64,000 nucleotides of DNA from a bacterium (GTDB lineage: Bacteria; Auribacterota; Auribacteria; Auribacterales; Auribacteraceae), in NCBI GenBank assembly GCA_024233545.1, contig JACKPL010000006.1, forward strand, positions 62,001 to 126,000, read 5' to 3'. The translations under genes and the position numbers were made by a program. Of the stretch, positions 9,817 through 18,341 are shown in pieces. Below the pieces are notes generated by a model. It saw only the letters and a list, made by a program, of their open reading frames with translations. It had not been told where the DNA came from and ran no database searches. How positions within the stretch are numbered: position 1 is the stretch's first letter; every line of letters starts with the position of its first letter.

Positions 9817-10407
9817 ATGATTGCCCTGAAAGATTCTACATTGGAAATTTGTACGGAACCGAAAACAAACATTAGTGATTTACCTTTTTTCCCCGAAAAA
9901 ACAATTTTCGACACGCCATTTGAAGTTTACAGCAAATCCGGAGAAGAGGACGAAGACGATGACGGCTTAGACGAAAATTTCGACGACGAGGACTTGGAAG
10001 AAGACTTAGACGAGGATTTGGACGAAGAAGACGAAGAAGACGAAGAAGACTTAGATATTGACCTTGATGACGATTTCGGTGATGACCTGATTGACGATGA
10101 CCTCAACGACGATTTTGGCGATGATTTTTCACACGATGAAGAATATATCGATGATTTCGATGCGGATTATGATGAATACGCTGATGAAGATGAAGAATAT
10201 GATGATTTTGATGATGACGAATTCGATGACTTCGAAGAAGAACATGATGACGAAACCGAAGATGAAGCTGAAACAGAAGATGAAGAAGAAGACGATGATG
10301 AAGAAGAAGACGATTATGACGATTTCGACGACGAAGACGACTACGACGAAAGTGATTACGATGATTCAAACCCATTCGATGAATATGACGATGAAGAATT
10401 TAATTGA
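9817..10407 (+). CDS. extremely acidic Asp/Glu-rich protein of unknown function
   Basis: A 196-residue protein in two parts. Residues 1-42 are an ordinary short head (four Lys, hydrophobic LPFFPEKTIF) with no signal peptide. Residues 43-196 are a run of Asp and Glu: by hand count about 106 of 154 residues, no Lys or Arg, broken mainly by Phe, Tyr, Leu and Gly in motifs such as DDFGDD and DYDD. A strong GAGGAG site nine bases before ATG and a normal start argue that it is translated; the other frames give only low-complexity shadows. It is followed 35 bases later by a membrane-protein gene. Possible roles are cation (Ca or Mg) binding, a nucleic-acid mimic, or a disordered chaperone-like tail as in the RNA polymerase delta subunit, but the head shows no delta-like domain. 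I do not recognise the family. Confidence 0.75.
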   Translation: MIALKDSTLEICTEPKTNISDLPFFPEKTIFDTPFEVYSKSGEEDEDDDGLDENFDDEDLEEDLDEDLDEEDEEDEEDLDIDLDDDFGDDLIDDDLNDDFGDDFSHDEEYIDDFDADYDEYADEDEEYDDFDDDEFDDFEEEHDDETEDEAETEDEEEDDDEEEDDYDDFDDEDDYDESDYDDSNPFDEYDDEEFN

Positions 10408-10442
10408 TATCAGTATAACCGATTTGACAATGGAGAACGAGT

Positions 10443-11381
10443 ATGCCGTCTAAAAAAGAACACAGCATAACGTTATTTCTTTCCCAAGTACTTCCATCAT
10501 TGAAATGCCCGAAAAAAATTGGAATTGTGCTGAGCGGCATCATCTGTTCTGCAATAATCAAAACTCTATTCACTACTATTATTTCGAAAGTAGATTTAAT
10601 TAACTATTTTATCATTGTCGTAGGCAATTATCTTGCATCGATCCCGCTCTTCTTCTCACTCGCGGCCGTATCATATTTATTTATTGAAGAGTTTCATAAT
10701 AAACGTACGCTTTCGATTAAACAAGCAGTACAACATATGCTTACTAAATTGCCGTTGCTCGCTTCTTCACTGCTCCTCATAGCTGGGGGGTATTTTATTT
10801 TATATCTTTTCTCATATGTAATAGCATTATTTGTAAAAATACCATATCTTGGAGAACTTTTGTGGCCGATTATGTTTTTCCCATCGTTTGTCATCGCGGC
10901 ATTCAATATCGGTTTTATTGTACTGCTGATCGTTCTTATCCACTTCTTTCCGGTATTTTTTCAAATGGATAATAAAGACACCCATATCCTTAAGCGCCTA
11001 TATAATACCTTGTGCCAAGCCCCCGTTGAATGGGCGGCTTTGCTTGCCTGCACAACCGGTATAGGAGTTGTTGTCTTTGCGGCACATTATTTTATTACTG
11101 TCTCACAAAATTACTTTTCTTTAATTATGCTCGGCGAAAAATTTTTGAAGTTTATTGTTGCTATTCCTGCATATCCGGGGAATTTACTCCATCCATGGCT
11201 CAATGAAATCCTTCCTATGGATTACGTCGCGGAACTCTCTGCTACTTATTATGTAGGTTCTTTTCTCTGGGCATTTGCAATGCACCTTGTGATTTGCGTC
11301 CTTCTTGCGGCCGTGCTTACTCTATGGACATTATCCGGTTCCCTGTTTATATGCAGTAAAAATTCAGCGCCAAAAGAATAA
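10443..11381 (+). CDS. polytopic membrane protein of unknown function
   Basis: A 312-residue protein with about six hydrophobic segments (roughly residues 22-45, 52-82, 107-135, 145-178, 193-222, 270-300) and few charged residues in between. The ribosome site is GGAG seven bases before ATG. The middle (KQAVQHMLTKLPLLASSLLL) recalls bacterial integral-membrane families that begin domains with an amphipathic KAL-type helix, but I cannot name one with confidence. It is separated by only 35 bases from the acidic protein, so the two are probably co-transcribed. Confidence 0.7.
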   Translation: MPSKKEHSITLFLSQVLPSLKCPKKIGIVLSGIICSAIIKTLFTTIISKVDLINYFIIVVGNYLASIPLFFSLAAVSYLFIEEFHNKRTLSIKQAVQHMLTKLPLLASSLLLIAGGYFILYLFSYVIALFVKIPYLGELLWPIMFFPSFVIAAFNIGFIVLLIVLIHFFPVFFQMDNKDTHILKRLYNTLCQAPVEWAALLACTTGIGVVVFAAHYFITVSQNYFSLIMLGEKFLKFIVAIPAYPGNLLHPWLNEILPMDYVAELSATYYVGSFLWAFAMHLVICVLLAAVLTLWTLSGSLFICSKNSAPKE

Positions 11382-11484
11382 TCGTTTATTATTCTTTATT
11401 TAAACACGCCATGAGTATAAAAATTGCTATTCTGGGAAGCAATAGTTCTGCGTAATGCATTAAAAACTACCAATTACAAATACT

Positions 11485-11931
11485 ATGAGAACAATAATTC
11501 AGCGAGTTAAAAACGCATCGGTAAGCGTTAATGGAACCATTATTTCAAAGATAGAAAAAGGGTTATTGATTTTTCTTGGCATCACACATTCCGATACGAT
11601 TGAAGACAGCGGCTATTTGGTAAATAAAATTATCAACTTGCGTATTTTTGAAGATGAAAACGGGAAAATGAATAAGTCGATAACTGATTGCGGTTACTCT
11701 GCATTAGTCATTTCTCAGTTTACTCTTTACGGCGACTGCCGTAAAGGGAGACGCCCCAGCTTTACTGATGCGATGAACCCTCAGTGCGCTGTAAAGCTCT
11801 ACGAAAATTTTATCCGGCAAATCGAACTCCACGGCATCAATGTACAGAAAGGCGAATTCGGTGCACATATGGATGTCTCTTTAATCAATGATGGGCCGGT
11901 AACATTTATACTTGAAAGTAACGTATCATGA
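11485..11931 (+). CDS. dtd: D-aminoacyl-tRNA deacylase
   Basis: Cytosolic editing enzyme that frees tRNA from D-amino acids (and Gly-tRNA-Ala). Length (148) matches the family. The catalytic SQFTLYGD motif is at about residues 78-85 and the C-terminal motif that carries the cross-subunit Gly-cisPro pair reads NDGPVT instead of the usual NxGPVT, which keeps Gly-Pro. RVKNASVSVNG is the usual N-terminus. It overlaps the next gene by four bases (ATGA), so the two are coupled. Confidence 0.96.
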   Translation: MRTIIQRVKNASVSVNGTIISKIEKGLLIFLGITHSDTIEDSGYLVNKIINLRIFEDENGKMNKSITDCGYSALVISQFTLYGDCRKGRRPSFTDAMNPQCAVKLYENFIRQIELHGINVQKGEFGAHMDVSLINDGPVTFILESNVS

Positions 11932-13031
11932 AGACAACGATATTTCTTCTCTTCTTCAGTATAATGGCACCGTTTCAATTAACCGCCGAGATTAGAACTG
12001 TTTCTTTATCGCAATATGCAATTCGGGTTTCCGGCGATATTCCGCAACTTTGCAGTAAAGCGGCCTTCATTTGCGATGAATACATGGAATTCTTAAAAAA
12101 CACACTCGGCAAAGAAGCATTATTACATCTAAAATACCCTTTGAGTATCCATCTCCTATCGCCGTCTGATTCAAAAACAAACACTCATTTCAAAACTCAA
12201 AAAACACTTGTTGTCCAGACACATACTGAGGATTGGATCCGTTTACTTACCAAACACATTGGCATATATTATTTAAATGCATCATATGAACTACCTGCAT
12301 CGCAGGAAACCAAAATTCCGCTTTTCCTCCCGAATGGGCTGAGCGAACTCTATTGGCGCCAGAAAAATGTTTTGCAAAATGTCTCAGCCTACTCTTCTCT
12401 ATCCGAAGGGATTTGTATTCCTTATGATATAATTTTATCAGCAACAAACGAATTTGAGCCCCCCCTTATGCCTCTATTCGAGGTTCAATCATTATTTGTC
12501 ATTCAATGTTTAATTGCACATCCATCACCTGCTGAAAATATAAAAAAATATATTACGGCGTTTCAAAACGATTCCAATACTGCCATCAGTTTTCTTCTAA
12601 AAACAGTAGGATTTTCTTCCATTTCTCAATTGCAGGAAACTATTTCGCGCCGTATTACGGATAATATGTTTCCCTTTCGTTTAGCGGCATCGCTTGATAC
12701 TTCATCGGAAAAAGAAGTCGAAAAGTTTCTTGATGGAATTTTAACATTCAGTTTTCCTAACCCAAACGAGAAACGACATAATTCAATTTTTAGATTGGAG
12801 AATCAGGGCTCAAGCCGTATAATAGTTAAAGCAAATGATGTAAAGCTTTATGATCTTCCCTATATTGCGCCATCTCAAATTGAGGGAAAGATTATTATAT
12901 TGAAAATGCTGTTGGAATCATGCACCGATCCATGGAACACAAGGATCAGTTATTATATAGAAGCGTTTAACAATCTCAAAGCAGGCAATTTCGAACAATA
13001 CTATGACTATTTATATCAGGCATCAAAATAA
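11928..13031 (+). CDS. exported protein of unknown function, possibly a degenerate gluzincin
   Basis: A 367-residue protein with a clear Sec signal peptide (MKTTIFLLFFSIMAPFQLTA). The mature part is not a family I can name. The arrangement CDEYMEFLKNTLG, RLLTKHIGIYYL and LPNGLSELYWRQ recalls peptidase-MA-like proteins in which a HExxH helix precedes a WLxEGLAxY block, but the HExxH itself is absent, so it would not be an active metalloprotease. It overlaps dtd by four bases and ends six bases before surE. Confidence 0.55.
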   Translation: MKTTIFLLFFSIMAPFQLTAEIRTVSLSQYAIRVSGDIPQLCSKAAFICDEYMEFLKNTLGKEALLHLKYPLSIHLLSPSDSKTNTHFKTQKTLVVQTHTEDWIRLLTKHIGIYYLNASYELPASQETKIPLFLPNGLSELYWRQKNVLQNVSAYSSLSEGICIPYDIILSATNEFEPPLMPLFEVQSLFVIQCLIAHPSPAENIKKYITAFQNDSNTAISFLLKTVGFSSISQLQETISRRITDNMFPFRLAASLDTSSEKEVEKFLDGILTFSFPNPNEKRHNSIFRLENQGSSRIIVKANDVKLYDLPYIAPSQIEGKIIILKMLLESCTDPWNTRISYYIEAFNNLKAGNFEQYYDYLYQASK

Positions 13032-13036
13032 ATCCT

Positions 13037-13813
13037 ATGAATGAATCTCCCCTTATTCTCTTAACAAACGACGATGGAATACACTCGGCGGGCATTAAAG
13101 CTCTTCACGAATCTTTAGCAAAGATAGCACAAGTAGTTGTCGTTGCGCCTCTTAAACAACATAGCGCTACAGGGCAGTCGATTACCGTATTTACCCCTTT
13201 GAAAATAACCGAATTTCATCATGATTCACACGGAACAATGTATGGGGTGCGGGGAACTCCTACTGATTGCGTGAAAATTGCTATTAAAACAGTACTCCCA
13301 AGAAAACCCGACATCGTAATGTCCGGTATCAACCGTGGCGAAAATACGGGATATAACATAATTTATTCCGGTACTGTCGCCGCGGCGCGCGAAGGAGCTA
13401 TGCTCGGCATTCCATCAGCGGCGATTTCCTTAGCTTCTCCCCGGTACGACGACTTCTCGCTCTCTGCCCATTTTGGAACTATCATAGCAAAACATCTTTT
13501 AACAAACACGCTCCCTCTATATACCTTACTGAATATCAATATTCCGGCATTACCTTCAGATCAGGTCAAAGAAGTCAGAATAACACGGCAGGGATATACT
13601 ACACATCATGAATTTTACGAAGAAACAAAAGACCATTCAGGAACAAAACACTATTGGCTGGCAGGGAAAAAACATGAAAACGGCATCCATGACGACCCAT
13701 CATTCGATACAACAGCAATTAAACATAATGCCATTTCGGTAACACCATTGCATTATCAACAAACAAACGACGCTTTTTTAAATACTCTAAATTCATGGAA
13801 TATTGAATTTTAA
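13037..13813 (+). CDS. surE: 5'-nucleotidase SurE
   Basis: Divalent-metal nucleotidase (nucleoside monophosphate phosphatase) of 258 residues. The N-terminal ILLTNDDGIHSAGI motif holds the metal-binding Asp pair; SGINRGENTGYNIIYSGTVA near residue 95 is the second signature with the metal-binding Asn; REGAMLGIPSAAISL follows. Length is normal. It starts five bases after the previous stop with no clear ribosome site, so coupling is likely. Confidence 0.96.
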   Translation: MNESPLILLTNDDGIHSAGIKALHESLAKIAQVVVVAPLKQHSATGQSITVFTPLKITEFHHDSHGTMYGVRGTPTDCVKIAIKTVLPRKPDIVMSGINRGENTGYNIIYSGTVAAAREGAMLGIPSAAISLASPRYDDFSLSAHFGTIIAKHLLTNTLPLYTLLNINIPALPSDQVKEVRITRQGYTTHHEFYEETKDHSGTKHYWLAGKKHENGIHDDPSFDTTAIKHNAISVTPLHYQQTNDAFLNTLNSWNIEF

Positions 13814-13850
13814 CTAAAATCAATTTATAACGATTAAAAGGTATTATCTT

Positions 13851-14294
13851 ATGCTTCGTTCATACATTTTCTGGGGTTTATCAATCGCCATCGGTATTTA
13901 CATTATCAAAACCATTGTTGAAATGTTTACTCAAAAAGACACCGTTGCGCCTGCAGAAGAAGAGGAAATACCTTCCGATTTGCTTGAAGCGTATGAATCA
14001 TACCCTTCAGAATCAGAAACAACTTTACCCTCCACTGAACATGACAACACTATCACTGCACCCGACCCAGCGGCTCATTTTGTAAAAGTTTTTGTTACAC
14101 CCACTGGGGCCCAAGCTGAAATTTTAATCCTAAAACTTCAGGAATCGGGTATCGAATCATATATTGAAGAAACCGGCACATCAATTTTGCCTTTCGGCGA
14201 CAATGAAATGGATAGTAAAACGATTCTTGTCAAAGATAAAGATGAGCCGCAAGCAAAGAAGATTATAAAAAATTTTCTTAAAGAATCCAACTAA
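13851..14294 (+). CDS. membrane-anchored DUF2007-like protein
   Basis: A 147-residue protein with one N-terminal helix (residues 3-22), an acidic low-complexity linker (residues 35-70) and a C-terminal domain (75-145) whose pattern fits DUF2007: FVKVFVTPTGAQAEILILKL, GIESYIEE, then the final ILVKDKDEPQAKKII. DUF2007 domains are small PII-like folds found in bacterial membrane or signalling proteins; their role is unknown. It lies between surE and the phosphatase gene. Confidence 0.65.
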   Translation: MLRSYIFWGLSIAIGIYIIKTIVEMFTQKDTVAPAEEEEIPSDLLEAYESYPSESETTLPSTEHDNTITAPDPAAHFVKVFVTPTGAQAEILILKLQESGIESYIEETGTSILPFGDNEMDSKTILVKDKDEPQAKKIIKNFLKESN

Positions 14295-14320
14295 CTTAAG
14301 CTGAACTTGAAGGACACATG

Positions 14321-15245
14321 ATGCGGCTGGCGGCTATTGATTTCGGCACAAATTCACTGCGTTTATTGATTGCCGATGTTACGCAGTACCTCATCAATCC
14401 GCATATCACCGATTTTTCGTTCTGCCCGGATTAACCAGCTTGGACACGCTTTGCATGCCGACAAAATAATTTCTTCAGAATCAATTGCACAATCACAAGA
14501 AATACTTTCGGAATACCTGCGCTATATCGCATTGCATAACTGCATAACGTTAACTGCCGTTGCAACTAGCGTTTTTCGCGACTCATTAAATGGAAGTGAA
14601 ACGAAAGAACTATTCGAAAAACAGATCAATATACCAATTACTATTCTGACAGGCGCTCAAGAAGCACGCCTCTTTTTTGAAGGCATTTGTGTCAATCGAT
14701 CCATTGACCCAAAATTAGTATATGGTTGTTTTGATATTGGCGGCGGTAGTACAGAATGTATCGTCTCTCATGGTAAAACCATCGTCCAATGCACGAGCCT
14801 TCCAATCGGATGCCTTCGTTCAAAACACGGGTTTCTCCACAAGAATCCCCCTTCCATTGATGAAATTTCCCTTCTTACCCGCCATATTCATGATATAATA
14901 AAGAAAAACATCGTTATCGCGCAACCTGTCTCTTCATCGTTCGCATTTGGCGGCACTATCACATGCCTCGCACGAATAATCTGCAAAAAAAGCGCTGAAG
15001 AAACTGAAAATATCATCCTTACTAAGGAACAGTTATTGACAACATGCAAACATTTTTCTTTGCTTTCGGACACTGAAATTGGTATCACATTCGGCGCATT
15101 TCTTGACAAAGGGAGAGAAACCGTTTTACGAACCGGCACAATAATAGCATTGGAACTTATGAATCACTTCAATCTGAGTACCATAACTGTTACGAACCAA
15201 GGAATACTTTTCGGGACATTGAAACAGTTGTTTGAGTCTATATAA
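14321..15245 (+). CDS. Ppx/GppA-family exopolyphosphatase / pppGpp phosphatase, frame-shifted near the N-terminus
   Basis: Actin-like fold phosphatase acting on polyphosphate or pppGpp. The start codon frame at 14321 (AGGA six bases upstream) encodes the phosphate-1 signature MRLAAIDFGTNSLRLLIADV and then runs into a stop at 14432. The +1 frame carries the rest: PIFRSARINQLGHAL, AVATSVFRDSLN, LTGAQEARLFFEG, the phosphate-2 loop FDIGGGSTECIV near 14733-14765, and LPIGCLRSKHGF. Removing one base between about 14385 and 14415 restores a full-length (about 307-residue) catalytic region. The C-terminal HD domain of long Ppx proteins is absent, so this is the short form. Probably a sequence error in a real gene. 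Confidence 0.82.
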
Positions 15246-15273
15246 ATACCCACTTTAAAGGAGGACATACTAA

Positions 15274-15477
15274 ATGGTACACACTGTTTTCGCATTTCTT
15301 GGAGGTATCGGCTTTCCCGAACTTCTGGTAATTTTAATCGTTGCATTATTGTTATTCGGCGCAAAAAAATTACCTGAAATCGCACGCTCTCTTGGGCTTG
15401 GAATAAAAGAATTCAAAAAAAGCCTCAAAGATATCCCTGACGATGATAATTCTGACAATCAGCGGGAAAACACATAA
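15274..15477 (+). CDS. tatA: Sec-independent translocase subunit TatA
   Basis: Pore-forming subunit of the twin-arginine translocase; 67 residues. A short N-terminal hydrophobic helix (residues 12-28) is followed by the FG hinge and amphipathic helix LLLFGAKKLPEIARSLGLGI, then an acidic tail. A perfect AAAGGAGG ribosome site precedes the ATG by nine bases. It lies 18 bases before tatC. No separate TatB is present in the window, so this may be a minimal TatAC system. Confidence 0.95.
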   Translation: MVHTVFAFLGGIGFPELLVILIVALLLFGAKKLPEIARSLGLGIKEFKKSLKDIPDDDNSDNQRENT

Positions 15478-15495
15478 TCTGAATATCACTGCATC

Positions 15496-16287
15496 ATGAA
15501 AAAAGAAGCAAGAAGATTGCCTGATACAAAACCATTTGTAGAACATCTCTCAGACTTACGGTACACACTTTTGAAATCAATATGCTGTGTGCTTATCGCA
15601 ATGTTGGGATGTTTCTTTTTTGCCCCTCAACTCTTCGCTTGGTTAAAAAAACCGCTTATGATCATGTTGGAAACCGATACTATCACTCCCGAATCATTAC
15701 TGCTTACGCTCAATCCGACCGGCGCATTTATTATGGCGGTGAAAATATCTTTTCATGTGGGATTGATGATTGCCTTGCCTTTTGTACTTGCTTTTTTCTG
15801 TTTATTTTTACTTCCTGCTCTTAAAGAGCATGAACTCAAAACACTTTGGCCGATTGTATTTTCGGGAAGCCTCTTATTCGTCGGCGGCATATTGTTTTGT
15901 TATTACACTGTTTTACCGGCATCCCTCCATTTTCTCTGGGCGTTCGCCGGATGGCTCAATGTGCAAAATGCATGGACACTCGAATATTATATCTCATTTG
16001 TTCTCCGGTTTCTTTTAGTGTTTGGCATTGCATTTGAAATGCCTCTTGTTCTTCTTATGTTTATATGGCTTAACATTTTATCGCCTATTCAACTCAAAAA
16101 CGCACGAAAAGGTGTCATACTCGGCATTTTCATTTTAGCCGCAATTCTTACTCCACCGGATATTTTTACTCAAATTATGCTGGCAATTCCATTGATCATG
16201 CTTTATGAAGCAACTCTCTGGGTTTCATATTTTTTAAGTAAAAAAACTCGAGCAAATACCGATAAAAAAGAAAGAAACTTGCGTTGA
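15496..16287 (+). CDS. tatC: Sec-independent translocase subunit TatC
   Basis: Receptor subunit of the Tat pathway binding twin-arginine signals; 263 residues with six helices. The N-terminal FVEHLSDLRYTLLKS matches the conserved TatC cytosolic cap (HLxELR-type), and LNPTGAFIMAVKISF around residue 75 matches the conserved NPxxxF region. LTPPDIFTQIMLAIP near the C-terminus is also typical. It follows tatA directly; a Tat substrate, the aldo/keto reductase at 37.8-38.7 kb, is in the same window. Confidence 0.96.
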   Translation: MKKEARRLPDTKPFVEHLSDLRYTLLKSICCVLIAMLGCFFFAPQLFAWLKKPLMIMLETDTITPESLLLTLNPTGAFIMAVKISFHVGLMIALPFVLAFFCLFLLPALKEHELKTLWPIVFSGSLLFVGGILFCYYTVLPASLHFLWAFAGWLNVQNAWTLEYYISFVLRFLLVFGIAFEMPLVLLMFIWLNILSPIQLKNARKGVILGIFILAAILTPPDIFTQIMLAIPLIMLYEATLWVSYFLSKKTRANTDKKERNLR

Positions 16288-16313
16288 CAAATACCCGCAT
16301 GTTGAACTAAGAT
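16284..16313 (+). promoter_or_regulatory. sigma70-type promoter for tRNA-Ala
   Basis: TTGACA (16284-16289, overlapping the tatC stop), an 18-base spacer and TAAGAT (16308-16313) lie 13 bases before the tRNA. The tRNA-Arg gene at 55.9 kb has the same 18-base spacer and 13-base distance, which supports both calls. Confidence 0.5.
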
Positions 16314-16326
16314 AACTATTCGTAAT

Positions 16327-16399
16327 GGGGGATTAGCTCAGTTGGGAGAGCGCAACGTTCGCAATGTTGAGGTCAGGGGTTCGACCCCCCTATCCTCCA
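16327..16399 (+). tRNA. tRNA-Ala (CGC)
   Basis: Complete cloverleaf by eye: acceptor GGGGGAT/ATCCTCC, D-arm GCTC/GAGC, anticodon stem CAACG/TGTTG with loop TTCGCAA (anticodon CGC, 16360-16362), T-arm AGGGG/CCCCT with TTCGACC loop, discriminator A. The G3:U70 pair, the main alanine identity element, is present. The 3' CCA is not encoded. Confidence 0.96.
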
Positions 16400-16431
16400 T
16401 TCAAAATTTAACCCATTTATGGGAGAACGAA

Positions 16432-16632
16432 ATGAAACGGATTTTTTTTATTTCACTTCTTTTCTTGACAGCTGTTATAACCGGTTGTGCCTATTGGACT
16501 GATCCGTGGGGTCCATACCCTATTTTTAATCCCCAAACTTCATCTAAAGCTAAACTAACAGATTATTTCAGAGTATATCAGTACGATTATCCAAAAGAAA
16601 TATCGTGTGCGGCAGAATTTGACAATAATTGA
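16432..16632 (+). CDS. small lipoprotein of unknown function
   Basis: A 66-residue protein starting with a lipoprotein signal peptide: basic MKR, hydrophobic stretch, then the lipobox VITGC with Cys19. The mature part is about 48 residues, rich in aromatic residues (YWTDPWGPYP) and without a domain I recognise. GGGAGAAC lies just upstream of the ATG at 16432; the frame is open back into the tRNA, but a start there is impossible. It is convergent with the prepilin peptidase gene, 18 bases away. Confidence 0.7.
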   Translation: MKRIFFISLLFLTAVITGCAYWTDPWGPYPIFNPQTSSKAKLTDYFRVYQYDYPKEISCAAEFDNN

Positions 16633-16650
16633 TATATGATTTTGCAAAAT

Positions 16651-17472
16651 TTAGCGCAGAATCAAATCCCAGTACCACTGTACCAATGAATTGCCATAAA
16701 AGAACGTAAGGTATGCCGCCAGTGAAAGAAAAGGACCGTATGGTATTACGGTATCCGATTTGTTTTTTCTGAAAAGAAACACGATCATTCCACCAATAAC
16801 AGCACCAAGCAGTGATGAAATAAAAATAACGAGCAATACATTTTTAAACCCCAAAAAAGAACCTATCATAGCAAGAAATTTCGGATCGCCCAATCCCATA
16901 GCTTCTTTTCTGAATACAATGGAACCGAACCATACAACACATCGTAACGCGCCATATCCGACAGCAATTCCATAGAGCGAATGAAGCAATCCTGTAAACA
17001 TGGTATTCTGATTCACAAGATATGGGAAAAAAAACGCACCGCCACACCCAATCAATATCCCGGCAATGATTATTTCATCAGGCAATATATAATATTTTAA
17101 ATCGATAATAGAAGCAGTAAGCAAACATGCACACAATAGCGAATAATACGTTGCCTCAATAATCGGGTTACTACGGGTAACCGCATATCCCATATAGACA
17201 TGAACAGCCATTAAAGCAAACAACAGCTCTATAAACGGATACTGATACGAAATTTTAGCCGAACATGAACGGCATTTACCGCCCAAAAGAATAAAACTTA
17301 ATACAGGAACATTGTCATACCATCGAATAACAGTGCCGCAACACGGGCATGAAGAAGGCGGTGAAACGATTGATTTTTCATTGGGAATACGATAAATACA
17401 GACATTAAGGAAACTACCTATGCATAACCCAAATATAAATATTATGATTACCATTATACATGGCGGAATCAC
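16651..17472 (-). CDS. type IV prepilin peptidase (PilD/GspO family)
   Basis: Inner-membrane aspartic protease that cleaves and N-methylates prepilin-like proteins of type IV pili or type II secretion. It has the N-terminal GLCIGSFLNVCIYRIP block, the four-cysteine loop (CPCCG and CRSC, about residues 43-72) typical of bifunctional enzymes, the first catalytic Asp in SIIDLKYYILPDEI and the second in MGLGDPKFLAMIG. A GTG at 17472 overlaps the aroE stop as GTGA; an ATG at 17454 is the alternative start. It is last of the ilvC-leuA-aroE run. No pilin genes are in the window. Confidence 0.93.
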   Translation of the reverse strand: MIPPCIMVIIIFIFGLCIGSFLNVCIYRIPNEKSIVSPPSSCPCCGTVIRWYDNVPVLSFILLGGKCRSCSAKISYQYPFIELLFALMAVHVYMGYAVTRSNPIIEATYYSLLCACLLTASIIDLKYYILPDEIIIAGILIGCGGAFFFPYLVNQNTMFTGLLHSLYGIAVGYGALRCVVWFGSIVFRKEAMGLGDPKFLAMIGSFLGFKNVLLVIFISSLLGAVIGGMIVFLFRKNKSDTVIPYGPFLSLAAYLTFFYGNSLVQWYWDLILR

Positions 17473-18341
17473 ACAGTATCTCCATAAATTGCTTCCTCAA
17501 GGGCGGCACGCATAACCGAGCTGTCCGGCGCTTGCCCTGTCCATATTCTAAATGCCATAGCTCCTTGCCCCAAAAGCATTCCTAATCCGTTCAATGCTTT
17601 TAAGCCTCGTTCTTTTGCCGATTCAACCAATTGTGTTTCAGGAATATTATAAACAACATCATAAACAACACTCTCAGCCGGCAATTGTTCGACATAAAAC
17701 GGCACAGCATCCGTACTCTTCATACCTAATGGCGTTGCATTAACTGCAAGCCCGGCTGTTGCAATAAAAGTGTCGGAAACGCTACTTATTTGAAATACAG
17801 CAATATCAAGAGTATTTTGGCTGACATACTGAACAAGGGCATCAACGAGGCTTTTCGAACGCTGAGAATCAACATCGAATATGCCTATTTTTTTTACTCC
17901 GCGGGAAAGGCAGGCAAAAGCGACTGCTCTCCCTGCGCCCCCTGCACCGCATATAAAAACAGACTGATTGGTAAAATTAAATGAAGCGGCGATTTCAACA
18001 TCCGAAGCAAAACCTGCCGCATCTGTGTTATACCCCATCAATTTTCCTCCAGAAATCTGCACCGTGTTTACCGCGCCGATTGCGCTTGCTGAAGGATGCA
18101 GAGAATCGAGATAGGGAATAATTGCCTGCTTATGGGGTATGGTTACATTGACTCCTTTTACGCCAAGAGGTATGAGCCCTTTAACTGCGGCTTCTAGATT
18201 TTCAGGAGAAACAGGAAACGGAACATATACCGCATTTCGCCCCATCGCTTTAAAAGCGGCATTATGCATCTTGGGAGATGCGGTATGCTCGACAGGATAC
18301 CCGAGCAACCCATATAATTCCGTCTTACCAGTTATATGCAT
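17469..18341 (-). CDS. aroE: shikimate dehydrogenase
   Basis: NADPH-dependent reduction of 3-dehydroshikimate in aromatic amino-acid synthesis; 290 residues. Substrate domain: HTASPKMHNAAF (Ser pair region), NVTIPHK with the catalytic Lys near residue 71, AIGAVNT and GYNTDAAGF with the catalytic Asp. The NADP domain shows the GAGGAGRA glycine loop near residue 134. The C-terminal GMLLGQGAMAFRIWTG is typical. The start immediately follows the leuA stop. Confidence 0.96.
   Translation of the reverse strand: MHITGKTELYGLLGYPVEHTASPKMHNAAFKAMGRNAVYVPFPVSPENLEAAVKGLIPLGVKGVNVTIPHKQAIIPYLDSLHPSASAIGAVNTVQISGGKLMGYNTDAAGFASDVEIAASFNFTNQSVFICGAGGAGRAVAFACLSRGVKKIGIFDVDSQRSKSLVDALVQYVSQNTLDIAVFQISSVSDTFIATAGLAVNATPLGMKSTDAVPFYVEQLPAESVVYDVVYNIPETQLVESAKERGLKALNGLGMLLGQGAMAFRIWTGQAPDSSVMRAALEEAIYGDTV

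Noticed and set aside
10091..10453. Met/Thr-rich and His/Arg-rich frames inside the acidic-protein gene
   Set aside because: They are shadows of the repeated GAY/GAR codons of the acidic protein.
16342..16431. Upstream extension of the small lipoprotein gene
   Set aside because: The extension lies in tRNA-Ala; the ATG at 16432 has its own ribosome site and starts the signal peptide.
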